Shown here: positions 16,316 to 23,941 of the stretch, in pieces
Layout: each line of letters opens with the position of its first letter
Numbering within the stretch: the first letter of the stretch is position 1
NCBI GenBank assembly: GCA_035515075.1
Contig: DATJBZ010000033.1
Span: 1-53,864, forward strand
DNA length: 53,864 bases
Direction: 5' to 3'
Source of the DNA: Moheibacter sp035515075
GTDB taxonomy: Bacteria > Bacteroidota > Bacteroidia > Flavobacteriales > Weeksellaceae
Translations under genes and position numbers: made by a program
The notes under the pieces: model-generated
Told to the model about the DNA's origin: nothing
The model's database searches: none
Seen by the model: only the letters and a program-made list of their open reading frames with translations

Positions 16316-17671
16316 TCAAACGCCCAAAATCATTTTTGCGACCAAAAAATAAATGAATACCCCCAAAACATCGTTGCTCGTCGTGATGAATGGACCTGTA
16401 GAAACTGCGGGATCAATGCCCCGACTGTTCAAAAATATCGGAATAAAAGTACCAATGACCGCCGCATTGATGATCACAGTGACCAAAGCAATGATGATCG
16501 CAATTGAGGTCATGAAAGTCGTTCCAAATACAAAATAGCTGATGAACAAAACGATGGAAGCAATTCCAATTCCATTGAACAAAGCCAAAATGAATTCTTT
16601 TCCTAAACGCTGTACGACCTTACCTTTGATGGTGCCGTTCGCTAAACCTTGTACCACAATGGCAGAAGATTGAATGCCGACGTTTCCAGCGGTCGATTGA
16701 ATCAATGGGATGAAAAACACCAATCCATACACAGCCACCAACGCATCTTCATATCTTTGAATGATACTTCCAGCGCCCAAACCACCAAACATTCCAATCA
16801 ACAACCATGGCAAACGCGCTTTGGTCAACGCCCAAATGCTGTCATTGGAAGCAACTGGCCGCGTAATCCCCGCTGCCAATTGATAATTCTCATCGGCTTC
16901 TTCTCGCAAAACATCCAAAATATCATCGACCGTAATTACCCCTTGCAAACGCTTTAATTCATCGACTACAGGAATTTCCATCAAATCATACTTTTGAATT
17001 TTATTGGCAACTTCAACATCTTTTTCATTGACTTTTACATAATGCACCTTGCTATTGTAAATTTCTTCTAAAAGCGTATTGGAAGAAATGGTCAATAATT
17101 TCTTTAAGCTCAAAATCCCTAACAAAGCATTGTCGTCGTCCACCACATAAATAGAATACACTTGCTCCATGTCTTCTGCTTGCTTTCGCATTTGACGAAT
17201 GGCACGAATCGCATTCCAATTTTTATTGACCACGATGTATTCTTTCCGCATCAATCCTCCAGCGGTATCTTCATCATAACGCAACAAATCCACAATGTCC
17301 TGCGCATGTTCTTTGTCTTCCAATTGAGAAATAATCTCACTCTGTTTGGCCAAAGACAATTCACCAATCACGTCCACCGCATCATCCGTATCCATTTCAG
17401 GGATATAGCTTTCAGCAATTTCTTTGGCCGACAACAAATCCAAAATTTTCTTTCGGTTGTCTTCCTCCAATTCCAATAAAACTGCCGCCGCAATTTCACT
17501 ATCCAACAAAGCGATCAAACAAGACTGGTCCTCAATTTCCAATGTCGGAAAAAGTTCAGCAATGTCCGCTGGGTGCATGTCCACTAACATGCTCAATACT
17601 TGTCGGTTATTTTTATCCTTTAACGCATCAATTAGATTGTTGATGAATGATTTGGTGATTTTTACTTCCAT
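16316..17671 (-). CDS. mgtE: Magnesium transporter MgtE
   Basis: A 451-residue Mg2+ channel. The N-terminal superhelical domain covers about 15-125 (DMHPADIAELFP, MDTDDAVDVIGEL). Two CBS domains follow at about 130-255 and sense cytoplasmic Mg2+ (acidic residues at the interface). The C-terminal pore has five membrane helices from about 285 to the end. The pore motif PLIQSTAGNVGIQSSA (Gly-Asn at about 329-330) and TTSNDVLGV near the C-terminus are characteristic. Its start overlaps the rsmA stop by ten bases, so the two are co-transcribed, an order seen in many Bacteroidota. Confidence 0.95.
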   Translation of the reverse strand: MEVKITKSFINNLIDALKDKNNRQVLSMLVDMHPADIAELFPTLEIEDQSCLIALLDSEIAAAVLLELEEDNRKKILDLLSAKEIAESYIPEMDTDDAVDVIGELSLAKQSEIISQLEDKEHAQDIVDLLRYDEDTAGGLMRKEYIVVNKNWNAIRAIRQMRKQAEDMEQVYSIYVVDDDNALLGILSLKKLLTISSNTLLEEIYNSKVHYVKVNEKDVEVANKIQKYDLMEIPVVDELKRLQGVITVDDILDVLREEADENYQLAAGITRPVASNDSIWALTKARLPWLLIGMFGGLGAGSIIQRYEDALVAVYGLVFFIPLIQSTAGNVGIQSSAIVVQGLANGTIKGKVVQRLGKEFILALFNGIGIASIVLFISYFVFGTTFMTSIAIIIALVTVIINAAVIGTFIPIFLNSRGIDPAVSTGPFITTSNDVLGVFIYFLVAKMILGV

Positions 17672-18426
17672 GTGGTGATTTTGTGGGTTAGCATTAAAAA
17701 TTGATCAACAGAAAGCTGTTCTGCCCTTAATTTCAGCAATTCGTCTTCCGTTGGATAATCCAGTGGCAACAAACTTTTCAAAGCATTGCGCAATGTTTTT
17801 CTTCTTTGGTTAAAAGCTGCTTTGACCACGGTAAAAAACATTTTCTCATCCACTTCCAAGGTTTCTCGGTAGCGTTGCATGCGCATCACACCCGATTTTA
17901 CTTTGGGCGGTGGAATGAAAACATCTTCAGCTACAGTGAACAGGTAATCCGTTTGATAAAAAGCTTGGGTCAAAACCGATAGAATCCCATAGGTTTTTGA
18001 ACCCGGCTGTGCACAAATTCGCTCGGCTACTTCTTTTTGAAACATGCCCACCATTTCTGGAATGAAAGATCGGTTTTCGATGATTTTAAAAACAATTTGA
18101 GACGAAATGTTGTAAGGAAAATTCCCTAAAATCGCCAAAGGTTGGGTCGAGAAATGCGCTGCCAAATCCATTTTCAAAAAATCCTCTGCATACACTCTCA
18201 ACGTTGGATACTGCTGGTTCAAATACACCACCGATTCCTCATCGATTTCCACCACGGCGATGTCGTGCCCTTTTTGTAGTGCAAATTTGGTCAAAACACC
18301 CATGCCTGGACCAATTTCCAAAACATGGCCATAACCTTCCCAAGTCAATGCATCCACGATTTTCTCCGCAATTCCTTCGTCTTTTAGGAAGTGTTGTCCT
18401 AGGTGTTTTTTTGCTCTAACATTCAT
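17662..18426 (-). CDS. rsmA: 16S rRNA (adenine1518-N6/adenine1519-N6)-dimethyltransferase
   Basis: A 254-residue KsgA/RsmA enzyme that dimethylates two adjacent adenines in the 3'-terminal helix of 16S rRNA during 30S maturation. The N-terminal KKHLGQHFLKDEGIAEKIV, the SAM-binding motif EIGPGMGVLT (about 37-46) and the catalytic NFPYN (102-106, family N-L/I/F-P-Y) are present. The C-terminal helical domain includes FNQRRKTLRNALKSL. Complete length. Ten-base overlap with downstream mgtE. Loss of this enzyme is known to give kasugamycin resistance. Confidence 0.96.
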   Translation of the reverse strand: MNVRAKKHLGQHFLKDEGIAEKIVDALTWEGYGHVLEIGPGMGVLTKFALQKGHDIAVVEIDEESVVYLNQQYPTLRVYAEDFLKMDLAAHFSTQPLAILGNFPYNISSQIVFKIIENRSFIPEMVGMFQKEVAERICAQPGSKTYGILSVLTQAFYQTDYLFTVAEDVFIPPPKVKSGVMRMQRYRETLEVDEKMFFTVVKAAFNQRRKTLRNALKSLLPLDYPTEDELLKLRAEQLSVDQFLMLTHKITTWK

Positions 18427-18526
18427 TTTGCGAAGATAGAAAAAATTGAGCGAGCAAGCTTTGTCCTAAAAACACAATGACACAAAAAGTTACCACCGAA
18501 AAGAAGCGGAATCACCGAAGTTTTTT

Positions 18527-18534
18527 TATATTTG
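18527..18534 (+). promoter_or_regulatory. -7 box upstream of the 153-residue hypothetical gene
   Basis: TATATTTG, an exact consensus match, 20 bases before the ATG at 18555. It falls inside the longer open frame from 18477, which argues that translation begins at 18555 (or 18561), not at 18477. Confidence 0.6.
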
Positions 18535-18554
18535 ATAGCAATCTTCTGAATCCA

Positions 18555-19016
18555 ATGCCCATGAAAATAGACGACCTTCTGCTCAATGCATTACAGAAAA
18601 TAAAAGATGAAAATGACGCGGATTACCTCAATGAAATCATTGTTTTGATTCAGAAAAACGAATTGTATCGGTCAAAAATTGATGAAATTTTGTTGAAATT
18701 CAAGATGGACAATCCACAAGAAGTACAACTTGATTTCTTGGATTTGATTTTACAATACATCGAATTTGTGTTGGAAGATGATTTGATCGAAGAAACCGAA
18801 TACTACAATGTCACCCAATTGAAGCGTTTGTTCCAAATCAAAGTCGGCGATTTTTATACACAGCGACACTCAGCCGTTCAAGCCATTCTAAAGAAGCAAT
18901 TGCTGAAAATCTACGAAGACCAACAACTCGATCGTTCAGAAATCATTCATCAATTTCAATTGCAAGGTCTGTTTGATTTGTCTTATGACCAATTCAGCGA
19001 ATTCATCGGAGCCTAA
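18555..19016 (+). CDS. Hypothetical acidic helical protein
   Basis: Not recognised. With the start at 18555 the product has 153 residues, no signal peptide and no membrane segment. It is rich in Leu, Asp, Glu and Lys. It contains amphipathic helices such as LLLNALQKIKDENDADYLNE and VQLDFLDLILQYIEFVLEDD, and a C-terminal FDLSYDQFSEFIGA. Helical and probably cytoplasmic. It sits alone between rsmA (divergent) and the DAACS symporter gene. Confidence 0.65.
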   Translation: MPMKIDDLLLNALQKIKDENDADYLNEIIVLIQKNELYRSKIDEILLKFKMDNPQEVQLDFLDLILQYIEFVLEDDLIEETEYYNVTQLKRLFQIKVGDFYTQRHSAVQAILKKQLLKIYEDQQLDRSEIIHQFQLQGLFDLSYDQFSEFIGA

Positions 19017-19057
19017 CTTTAATTTGACATTGTAGTTGGAAATAATTAACACAAAAG

Positions 19058-19087
19058 TTGTTTATTTTTTTCATTTGTCTATTTTTG
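19058..19087 (+). promoter_or_regulatory. Promoter of the DAACS symporter gene
   Basis: TTG at 19058-19060 and TATTTTTG at 19080-19087, separated by 19 bases: a full match to the Bacteroidota -33/-7 pattern. The start codon follows 37 bases after the -7 box. Confidence 0.7.
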
Positions 19088-19124
19088 TGGATATTCTATA
19101 TTTTACAAATCACTGAAACAGTCC

Positions 19125-20564
19125 ATGAGAAATAAATTATACGTCATTGTCCCCTTCTTTTTAGTCAGTATCACTGCCATATTGGTCGGTTTAAGTTATC
19201 TCTTCAACATTGTTCCCAATGAAGTTTTATTTGTTTCACGATGGATCACTTTGTTGAGTTTGGTGTTTTATTGTTTCAAGAAAAAGTCACTGACTGCATG
19301 GATTATTTTCAGCATTGTTTTAGGCGCCGTTTTGGGCTATGATTATCCCAACATTGCGAAATCTTTGCATCCACTGAGCCAAGGCTTCATCAAACTGGTG
19401 AAAACAATTGTTGGTCCTATTTTATTTTCCACTTTGGTATATGGGATTGCAGGCCATTCTGACTTGCGACAAGTGGGGCGAATGGCATGGAAATCTTTGC
19501 TGTATTTTTATTCAGCAACGACCATTGCCTTGTTCATTGGATTGATTGCAATCAACATTACTCAAGCAGGAAAAGGCATTGACATGTCGCACGTGCCTCA
19601 AATGGAATTGCCCGACCGCAACAGTGCCATAGCGGCTTCGGACAAAGCTGAGTTGGCAGGTTTACCAGAAAACATGCACGGAATTTTCAAAGTGACTGCA
19701 TTCTTTCGGGATGCTTTTCCTGAAAACATCATCAAATCCATCCATGAAAACCAAGTTTTGCAAATCGTGATTTTTGCGGTAATTTTTGGCATTGGCTTGG
19801 CGATGGTGGAAGAGAAAAAGCGGAAACCTTTGGTCGATTTGATGGAAAGCTTGGCAGAAACCATGTTCAAATACACCCATTTGGTCATGTACTTTGCGCC
19901 TTTCGGTGTGGGTGCTGCGATGGCCTATACCGTTGGACACATGGGCATCGATATTTTAAAAAACCTGATGATGTTGCTGTTGACTTTGTACGGTGCACTG
20001 TTGGTCTTTTTATTGGGCGTCCTTTTGCCTATCGCACTGTATCTGAAAGTACCCATCAAACAATTTATCCGTGCGCTCAAAGAACCTGTGACCATTGCCT
20101 TTGCTACAACGAGTTCAGATGCGGCCTTGCCTTTGGTGATGAAAAACATGGAAAAGTTTGGTGTGCCCAGAAAAGTCGTTTCTTTTGTGGTACCAACTGG
20201 CTATAGTTTTAACTTGGATGGAACCACCTTGTACCTTTCTTTGGCATCGATTTTCGTCGCACAAGCTGCAGGAATGGATTTGTCGATTGGACAACAATTG
20301 TTGATTTGTTTGACTTTGATGGTGACCAGCAAGGGCGTAGCCGCCGTTCCCAGAGCTTCTTTGATCATTTTGATTGCGACAGCCGATCAGTTTGGTTTGC
20401 CTTTATTTGTGATTGCTGCGATTTTGGGCATTGACGAATTGATGGACATGGCGCGAACAACGGTCAACGTGATTGGTAACTGTTTGGCTTCGGTTGTAGT
20501 CGCCAAATGGGAAGGTGAATTTGACCAAGAAAAAGCCTTGAATTACCAAGAAAATGAGGTTTAG
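19125..20564 (+). CDS. Dicarboxylate/amino acid:cation symporter (DAACS family)
   Basis: A 479-residue glutamate-transporter-fold symporter. It has the usual membrane helices and the two re-entrant hairpins. The first hairpin tip is TTSSDAALP (328-336), a variant of the SSS(A/G)TLP motif. The cation and substrate motif NLDGT lies at 363-367, and the second hairpin region (TSKGVAAVPRASLIIL) follows. The Asp in TTSSDAALP and the Arg in VPRAS set this subgroup apart from canonical GltP or DctA, so the substrate (glutamate/aspartate, dicarboxylates or neutral amino acids) stays open. Own promoter. Confidence 0.9.
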   Translation: MRNKLYVIVPFFLVSITAILVGLSYLFNIVPNEVLFVSRWITLLSLVFYCFKKKSLTAWIIFSIVLGAVLGYDYPNIAKSLHPLSQGFIKLVKTIVGPILFSTLVYGIAGHSDLRQVGRMAWKSLLYFYSATTIALFIGLIAINITQAGKGIDMSHVPQMELPDRNSAIAASDKAELAGLPENMHGIFKVTAFFRDAFPENIIKSIHENQVLQIVIFAVIFGIGLAMVEEKKRKPLVDLMESLAETMFKYTHLVMYFAPFGVGAAMAYTVGHMGIDILKNLMMLLLTLYGALLVFLLGVLLPIALYLKVPIKQFIRALKEPVTIAFATTSSDAALPLVMKNMEKFGVPRKVVSFVVPTGYSFNLDGTTLYLSLASIFVAQAAGMDLSIGQQLLICLTLMVTSKGVAAVPRASLIILIATADQFGLPLFVIAAILGIDELMDMARTTVNVIGNCLASVVVAKWEGEFDQEKALNYQENEV

Positions 20565-20628
20565 GAAATAACTATGTAACCAGTTTGTAACAAGCATCAT
20601 AAAATTCAACTGAAAATATTCACAAAAA

Positions 20629-20650
20629 ATACCAACAATTGGTATCTTTG
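20629..20650 (+). promoter_or_regulatory. parDE promoter with overlapping operator
   Basis: A perfect palindrome ATACCAA-CAA-TTGGTAT (20629-20645) overlaps the -7 box TATCTTTG (20643-20650), 16 bases upstream of the parD start. ParD antitoxins typically repress their own operon by binding such a dyad; that role here is inferred. Confidence 0.65.
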
Positions 20651-20666
20651 AACAAAGATTTGAATC

Positions 20667-20915
20667 ATGGCTAAAAACACATCAATATTATTAGGAGATT
20701 ATTTCGATAACTTTATCAAGCAACAAATTCAATCAGGAAAATTTTCTTCTGCAAGTGAAGTTGTGAGAGCTGCTTTGAGAATGTTTGAATATGAGGAAAA
20801 CAAAAAAACTGAGCTCATTAAAGAATTAAAAAAAGGAGAAAAATCTGGGTTTATAAAAGACTTTAACCGAGATGATTTTCTAACAAAGATTCATCAAAAA
20901 CATCTTGCGAAATAA
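20667..20915 (+). CDS. parD: ParD-like antitoxin of a type II toxin-antitoxin system
   Basis: An 82-residue ribbon-helix-helix antitoxin. The DNA-binding N-terminal part is NTSILLGDYFDNFIKQQIQS. The family hallmark GKFSSASEVVRAALRMFE lies at about residues 28-45. The charged C-terminal tail (ELKKGEKSGFIKDFNRDDFL) is the part that wraps the toxin. The stop codon overlaps the start of the toxin gene by one base (TAATG), so production is coupled. A palindromic operator lies on the promoter. The module is chromosomal and not next to recognisable mobile genes. Confidence 0.92.
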   Translation: MAKNTSILLGDYFDNFIKQQIQSGKFSSASEVVRAALRMFEYEENKKTELIKELKKGEKSGFIKDFNRDDFLTKIHQKHLAK

Positions 20916-21214
20916 TGAAGTATAAGATTAGTAACGAAGCTCAAAACGACCTCGAAAACATTTGGCTTTATACTTTTGAAACTTGGTCAATAGAACAAGC
21001 TGACCGATATTATAACATAATATTTGACGAAATTGAATTCATCGCTAAAAACCCAAACTCTGGAAAAGAGTATAGCCAAGTTAGAAAAGGTTATTTACGT
21101 TCAAAAGTTAGATTACATTTCATTTTTTACAAAATCAATTCTAAAGAAAATTTAGTTGAAATCATTAGAATATTACATCAACAAATGGATGTTGTAAATA
21201 GACTGAACGACTAA
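20915..21214 (+). CDS. parE: ParE-like toxin (RelE/ParE superfamily)
   Basis: A 99-residue toxin with the full family pattern: YKISNEAQNDLENIWLYTFE at the N-terminus, the helix WSIEQADRYYNIIFDEIEFI, then KNPNSGKEY, the basic strand GYLRSKVRLHFIFYKI and the C-terminal EIIRILHQQMDV. ParE toxins poison DNA gyrase, whereas some relatives with the same fold act on ribosomes; the sequence does not settle which. The partner antitoxin is immediately upstream. Appears intact. Confidence 0.9.
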   Translation: MKYKISNEAQNDLENIWLYTFETWSIEQADRYYNIIFDEIEFIAKNPNSGKEYSQVRKGYLRSKVRLHFIFYKINSKENLVEIIRILHQQMDVVNRLND

Positions 21215-21594
21215 AACAACCTATACACAATGTCGCATTGACAAAATAGCGGAAGAAGTTCTCACCCAAAGTTATACTTTTCTTTTTACGTCGAATATGT
21301 TCTCATTCGTTTTTTATGGCTAAGTTAGCTTATGTGAAGCACATCGGCTTCGGACGGTTTTGACTCAACCTTTTGGTGTTGTTTGCCTGCCACTTTGCCA
21401 GATGCGTAGTCCAATCGATAATCAAATACTGTAAATTTACAATTGTCAAAATTTAACATATTATATTTGATTAAGTTCTTTTTTTTATAAGTTTGAATTG
21501 AATTACGAAATGAGCTCAGTTATAACTAATTCACTAATCTAAGTTTAATAAAAAAAATTAAAACATAAAAAACAAATTATTTGGAGTAGCTTTT
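21215..21594. other. Gene-free stretch between parDE and the Cys-rich peptide gene
   Basis: No complete gene is seen. The left part (to about 21400) has a base composition less AT-rich than its surroundings (CACATCGGCTTCGGACGG) and may be a remnant of a lost insertion; I cannot identify it. The right part has a -7 box TATATTTG at 21472-21479 that probably drives the peptide gene and, past its terminator, possibly the GLPGLI genes. Confidence 0.5.
21472..21479 (+). promoter_or_regulatory. -7 box upstream of the Cys-rich peptide gene
   Basis: TATATTTG, exact consensus. A TTG at 21443-21445 lies 26 bases upstream, slightly farther than usual. The leader would be about 80-110 bases depending on the start codon. 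Confidence 0.45.
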
Positions 21595-21813
21595 ATGCTA
21601 ATCGGCGGACTTGCTTTTGCTGCTAATGAAATGGAGGATACTACAGTTAATTCAACTTTAGATGATGCGCCAATGACAATTTGTAACACACAAACAAGTA
21701 CTGATTCTGATGGAGACATAACAACTGTAACGTGCTGTAGAACAACATTCGATGAAGCTTATGACTGTGCTGCTGGCAAACTTAAAAAGGCTGTTAAAGG
21801 TATAGAAGGTTAA
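21595..21813 (+). CDS. Small secreted Cys-rich peptide (unknown), start codon unusual
   Basis: From ATG 21595 the product has 72 residues (MLIGGLAFAANEM...). The same frame runs upstream without a stop to an ATA codon at 21565, and translation from there would give IKNKLFGVAFMLIGGLAFA, which is a textbook signal peptide once the first codon is read as Met. An in-frame TAA lies just before it (21559). The mature part has five Cys residues (ICNTQ, TCCRT, YDCA) and an acidic linker. The layout resembles the short exported peptides of Bacteroidota (NVEALA-like), but I see no family match. Downstream lie a terminator and two GLPGLI-type genes. Confidence 0.6.
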   Translation: MLIGGLAFAANEMEDTTVNSTLDDAPMTICNTQTSTDSDGDITTVTCCRTTFDEAYDCAAGKLKKAVKGIEG

Positions 21814-21826
21814 TCTTAACATTTAG

Positions 21827-21865
21827 ACACCAATACTTTTGTATTAATAAAGTATTGGTGTTTTT
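21827..21865 (+). terminator. Rho-independent terminator after the Cys-rich peptide gene
   Basis: A 13-bp perfect stem ACACCAATACTTT/AAAGTATTGGTGT followed by TTTTT. It separates the small gene from the GLPGLI genes, perhaps with partial read-through since only 15 bases remain before the next start. Confidence 0.85.
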
Positions 21866-21879
21866 CAACACATATTTAT

Positions 21880-22596
21880 ATGATAAAAAGCTGTATGTTT
21901 ATTGTTATTCTTTTGTTTTTTTCACACTGTTGTACTGCACAAACTGTAACTTATACTTATAAAAACAATGAAGCGAATTTGACTTTTGATTTGATCATGG
22001 ATAAAAATGACAAAGAAATTTCAGAATGGCGAATGATAATCAACGCCAAAGGAGAAATTGTCAAAAAGAATAATTCTCCTTTCTTTCATAAGAAAAATAA
22101 ATTTTATTTTTTTGACAAAACACTTTCTAGAAGAATTCACGTCACTGACGAACCAGAAATAACATGGGATTTATCCAATAAAAACGAAACCAAAAACATA
22201 TTGGGTTTTACATGTTATCCTGCTAAAGCAACTTTTAGAGGAAGAGATTATATAGCATATTACACCCAAGAAATCCCAGGAGCAAATGGTCCTTGGAAAT
22301 TTAATAATTTGCCGGGGTTGGTGCTTTCTGTAGAAAGTAAAGATGGTTCTTATTCCTTTCAAACAACTGAAATCAATCTTGAAAAATCGGAAGATGTTCA
22401 ATCTAATTTGAACGATTATATTGAGCAATATAGCTTTATCGATTGGGGAAAATATCTTCAAATTTACAATGAAGATATTGAAGCTTTTATTTTAGAAGAA
22501 TTTTGCGATTGTGAAACAGATGGGTTAAACACCATCAAAGTCAGCAAAATAGAAATAATGAACGAAGCGCTGAACGTCCATGGAATAAATTATTAA
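21880..22596 (+). CDS. GLPGLI family exported protein
   Basis: A 238-residue protein with a signal peptide (MIKSCMFIVILLFFSHCCTA, cut near TAQ). The body fits the GLPGLI family of Bacteroidota: a beta-rich protein with a TWDLSNKNETKNILGFTCYPAKA segment (about 95-117), YIAYYTQEIP (about 124-133), and the namesake motif as NLPGLVL (143-149). The family's role is unknown; members are periplasmic or surface proteins found in paralogous clusters. The next gene begins one base after the stop and is a divergent member of the same family. Confidence 0.85.
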   Translation: MIKSCMFIVILLFFSHCCTAQTVTYTYKNNEANLTFDLIMDKNDKEISEWRMIINAKGEIVKKNNSPFFHKKNKFYFFDKTLSRRIHVTDEPEITWDLSNKNETKNILGFTCYPAKATFRGRDYIAYYTQEIPGANGPWKFNNLPGLVLSVESKDGSYSFQTTEINLEKSEDVQSNLNDYIEQYSFIDWGKYLQIYNEDIEAFILEEFCDCETDGLNTIKVSKIEIMNEALNVHGINY

Positions 22597-22597
22597 T

Positions 22598-23326
22598 ATG
22601 AAAAAAAATCTTATCATTTTATTCGTTCAACTTATGTGGGTTGTAAGCCAAGGACAAACTTGGAACGTGACTTATGCGCAGAAAATTAAATTTGCATTAA
22701 GTTCTCCAGAAAAATACAGCGCAGAAGCACTCAAAGCTTTGGAGCAATCTTTCAATGAAAAAGCGTATTATTCTTTATTGGTTTCAAACGAAGAATCTTT
22801 GTACAAAGCGCTACCAAAAATAGCCAATGATCAAAGAGATGGTGGAAACTCCACCAGTTTTAGCTCGGGAAATTCATTCATTTACATGAATACGAAAGAT
22901 GGTGTTTACATCACTGAAGAAACTTATCCTAAGAGATTCTTTATACTAGATACTTTACAGTCTTTTCAATGGAATTTATTGGAGGAAGAAGACGAGTTGT
23001 TAGGCTACCCCATCAAAAAAGCCTTTGCAAAAACAGATGATTATCATTTTATTGCATGGTACGCACCGACCATTTCATCAAAGAGTGGCCCGGCAGAATA
23101 CAATGGATTGGATGGTTTGATTTTAAAAATAGAAGTCCACGCCAGAAAACGTGAAGAAAAAGTAGAAATCTTTGCTGAAAAAATTGAGCAATTGGACGTT
23201 TTACACAATTTGTATCCACTGAAAAAAAGTACAAAAACAATATCACGAGAAGAGTTTAAACAGCTTTTTGATGACTTTGTAAAAAAAGAAGACGAAATGT
23301 TGAACGGAGGTGTGGATGTTGATTGA
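22598..23326 (+). CDS. GLPGLI family-like exported protein (divergent)
   Basis: A 242-residue protein with a signal peptide (MKKNLIILFVQLMWVVSQGQ). The same architecture as the preceding protein is visible: SFQWNLLEEEDELLGYPIKK (about 122-140), then FIAWYAP and a degenerate family motif NGLDGLILKI (169-178). A spacing of two bases from the previous stop indicates one operon. The motif has drifted (GLDGLI for GLPGLI), and the C-terminus is charged (VKKEDEMLNGG). Function unknown. Confidence 0.8.
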   Translation: MKKNLIILFVQLMWVVSQGQTWNVTYAQKIKFALSSPEKYSAEALKALEQSFNEKAYYSLLVSNEESLYKALPKIANDQRDGGNSTSFSSGNSFIYMNTKDGVYITEETYPKRFFILDTLQSFQWNLLEEEDELLGYPIKKAFAKTDDYHFIAWYAPTISSKSGPAEYNGLDGLILKIEVHARKREEKVEIFAEKIEQLDVLHNLYPLKKSTKTISREEFKQLFDDFVKKEDEMLNGGVDVD

Positions 23327-23419
23327 TTTTCACTCTAAATACTCCTTGTTTTCACCAATGCGCTACGATTGATTGAATTTTGGCATACGCTTTGAAAAAG
23401 CACAACCAAATTAAAATTT

Positions 23420-23851
23420 ATGAAATACTTAATCGCATTAACAGCCATTTTCGGTGTATTGAGTTTGCAATCTTGTAAAACCCAAGAACCAGTCAAGGAG
23501 ACCGTTTCCACCCAAGATTTGATCGGAAGTTGGACTTTGAATTACATTGATGAAGCTTCAGGCACCAACATCGACGAAGGTTTTACAGAGAAAAAACCAA
23601 CCATCAATTTTGAGGAAACTGAAAACAGAGTACACGGAAACGCAGGTTGTAATAATTATTTTGGAACCTTTGCAACTGAGAATGACCACATTACTTTTTC
23701 ACCAATGGGTACTACCCAAATGTTTTGTGAAGGTGTCAATGAACATGCTTATTTCACTACTTTCGAACAAGTGAAATCTTTCAAAATCGACAACAACCAA
23801 TTGATCTTGATGGATGAAAACCAAAAAGAAATTTTGAAATACGTTAAATAA
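23420..23851 (+). CDS. META domain-containing lipoprotein (HslJ-like)
   Basis: A 143-residue lipoprotein with signal peptide and lipobox LQSC (Cys19). The mature protein is one META domain: LIGSWTLNYI (about 34-43), the hallmark GNAGCNNYFGTF (73-84), ITFSPMGTTQMFC, and the final strand NQLILMDENQKEILKY. META/HslJ proteins are envelope proteins linked in Enterobacteria to heat-inducible novobiocin resistance; the molecular role is unknown. Single gene closed by a terminator shared with the convergent aconitase gene. Confidence 0.9.
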   Translation: MKYLIALTAIFGVLSLQSCKTQEPVKETVSTQDLIGSWTLNYIDEASGTNIDEGFTEKKPTINFEETENRVHGNAGCNNYFGTFATENDHITFSPMGTTQMFCEGVNEHAYFTTFEQVKSFKIDNNQLILMDENQKEILKYVK

Positions 23852-23882
23852 ACCAAGCGATAAAATAATTCTTTAAAAATAG

Positions 23883-23922
23883 AAAAAGCAGTACATCCTC
23901 AATTGGAAAGCGCTGCTTTTTT
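23883..23922. terminator. Bidirectional terminator between the META gene and acnA
   Basis: AAAAAGCAG (23883-23891) pairs with CTGCTTTTT (23913-23921) across a long loop, giving T-runs for both strands. It lies between two convergent genes. Confidence 0.7.
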
Positions 23923-23941
23923 CTTTGAATCAATGATGAAA

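Noticed and set aside
18477..18554. 26-codon extension of the hypothetical protein at 18555
   Set aside because: An exact -7 box lies inside it, 20 bases before the ATG at 18555.
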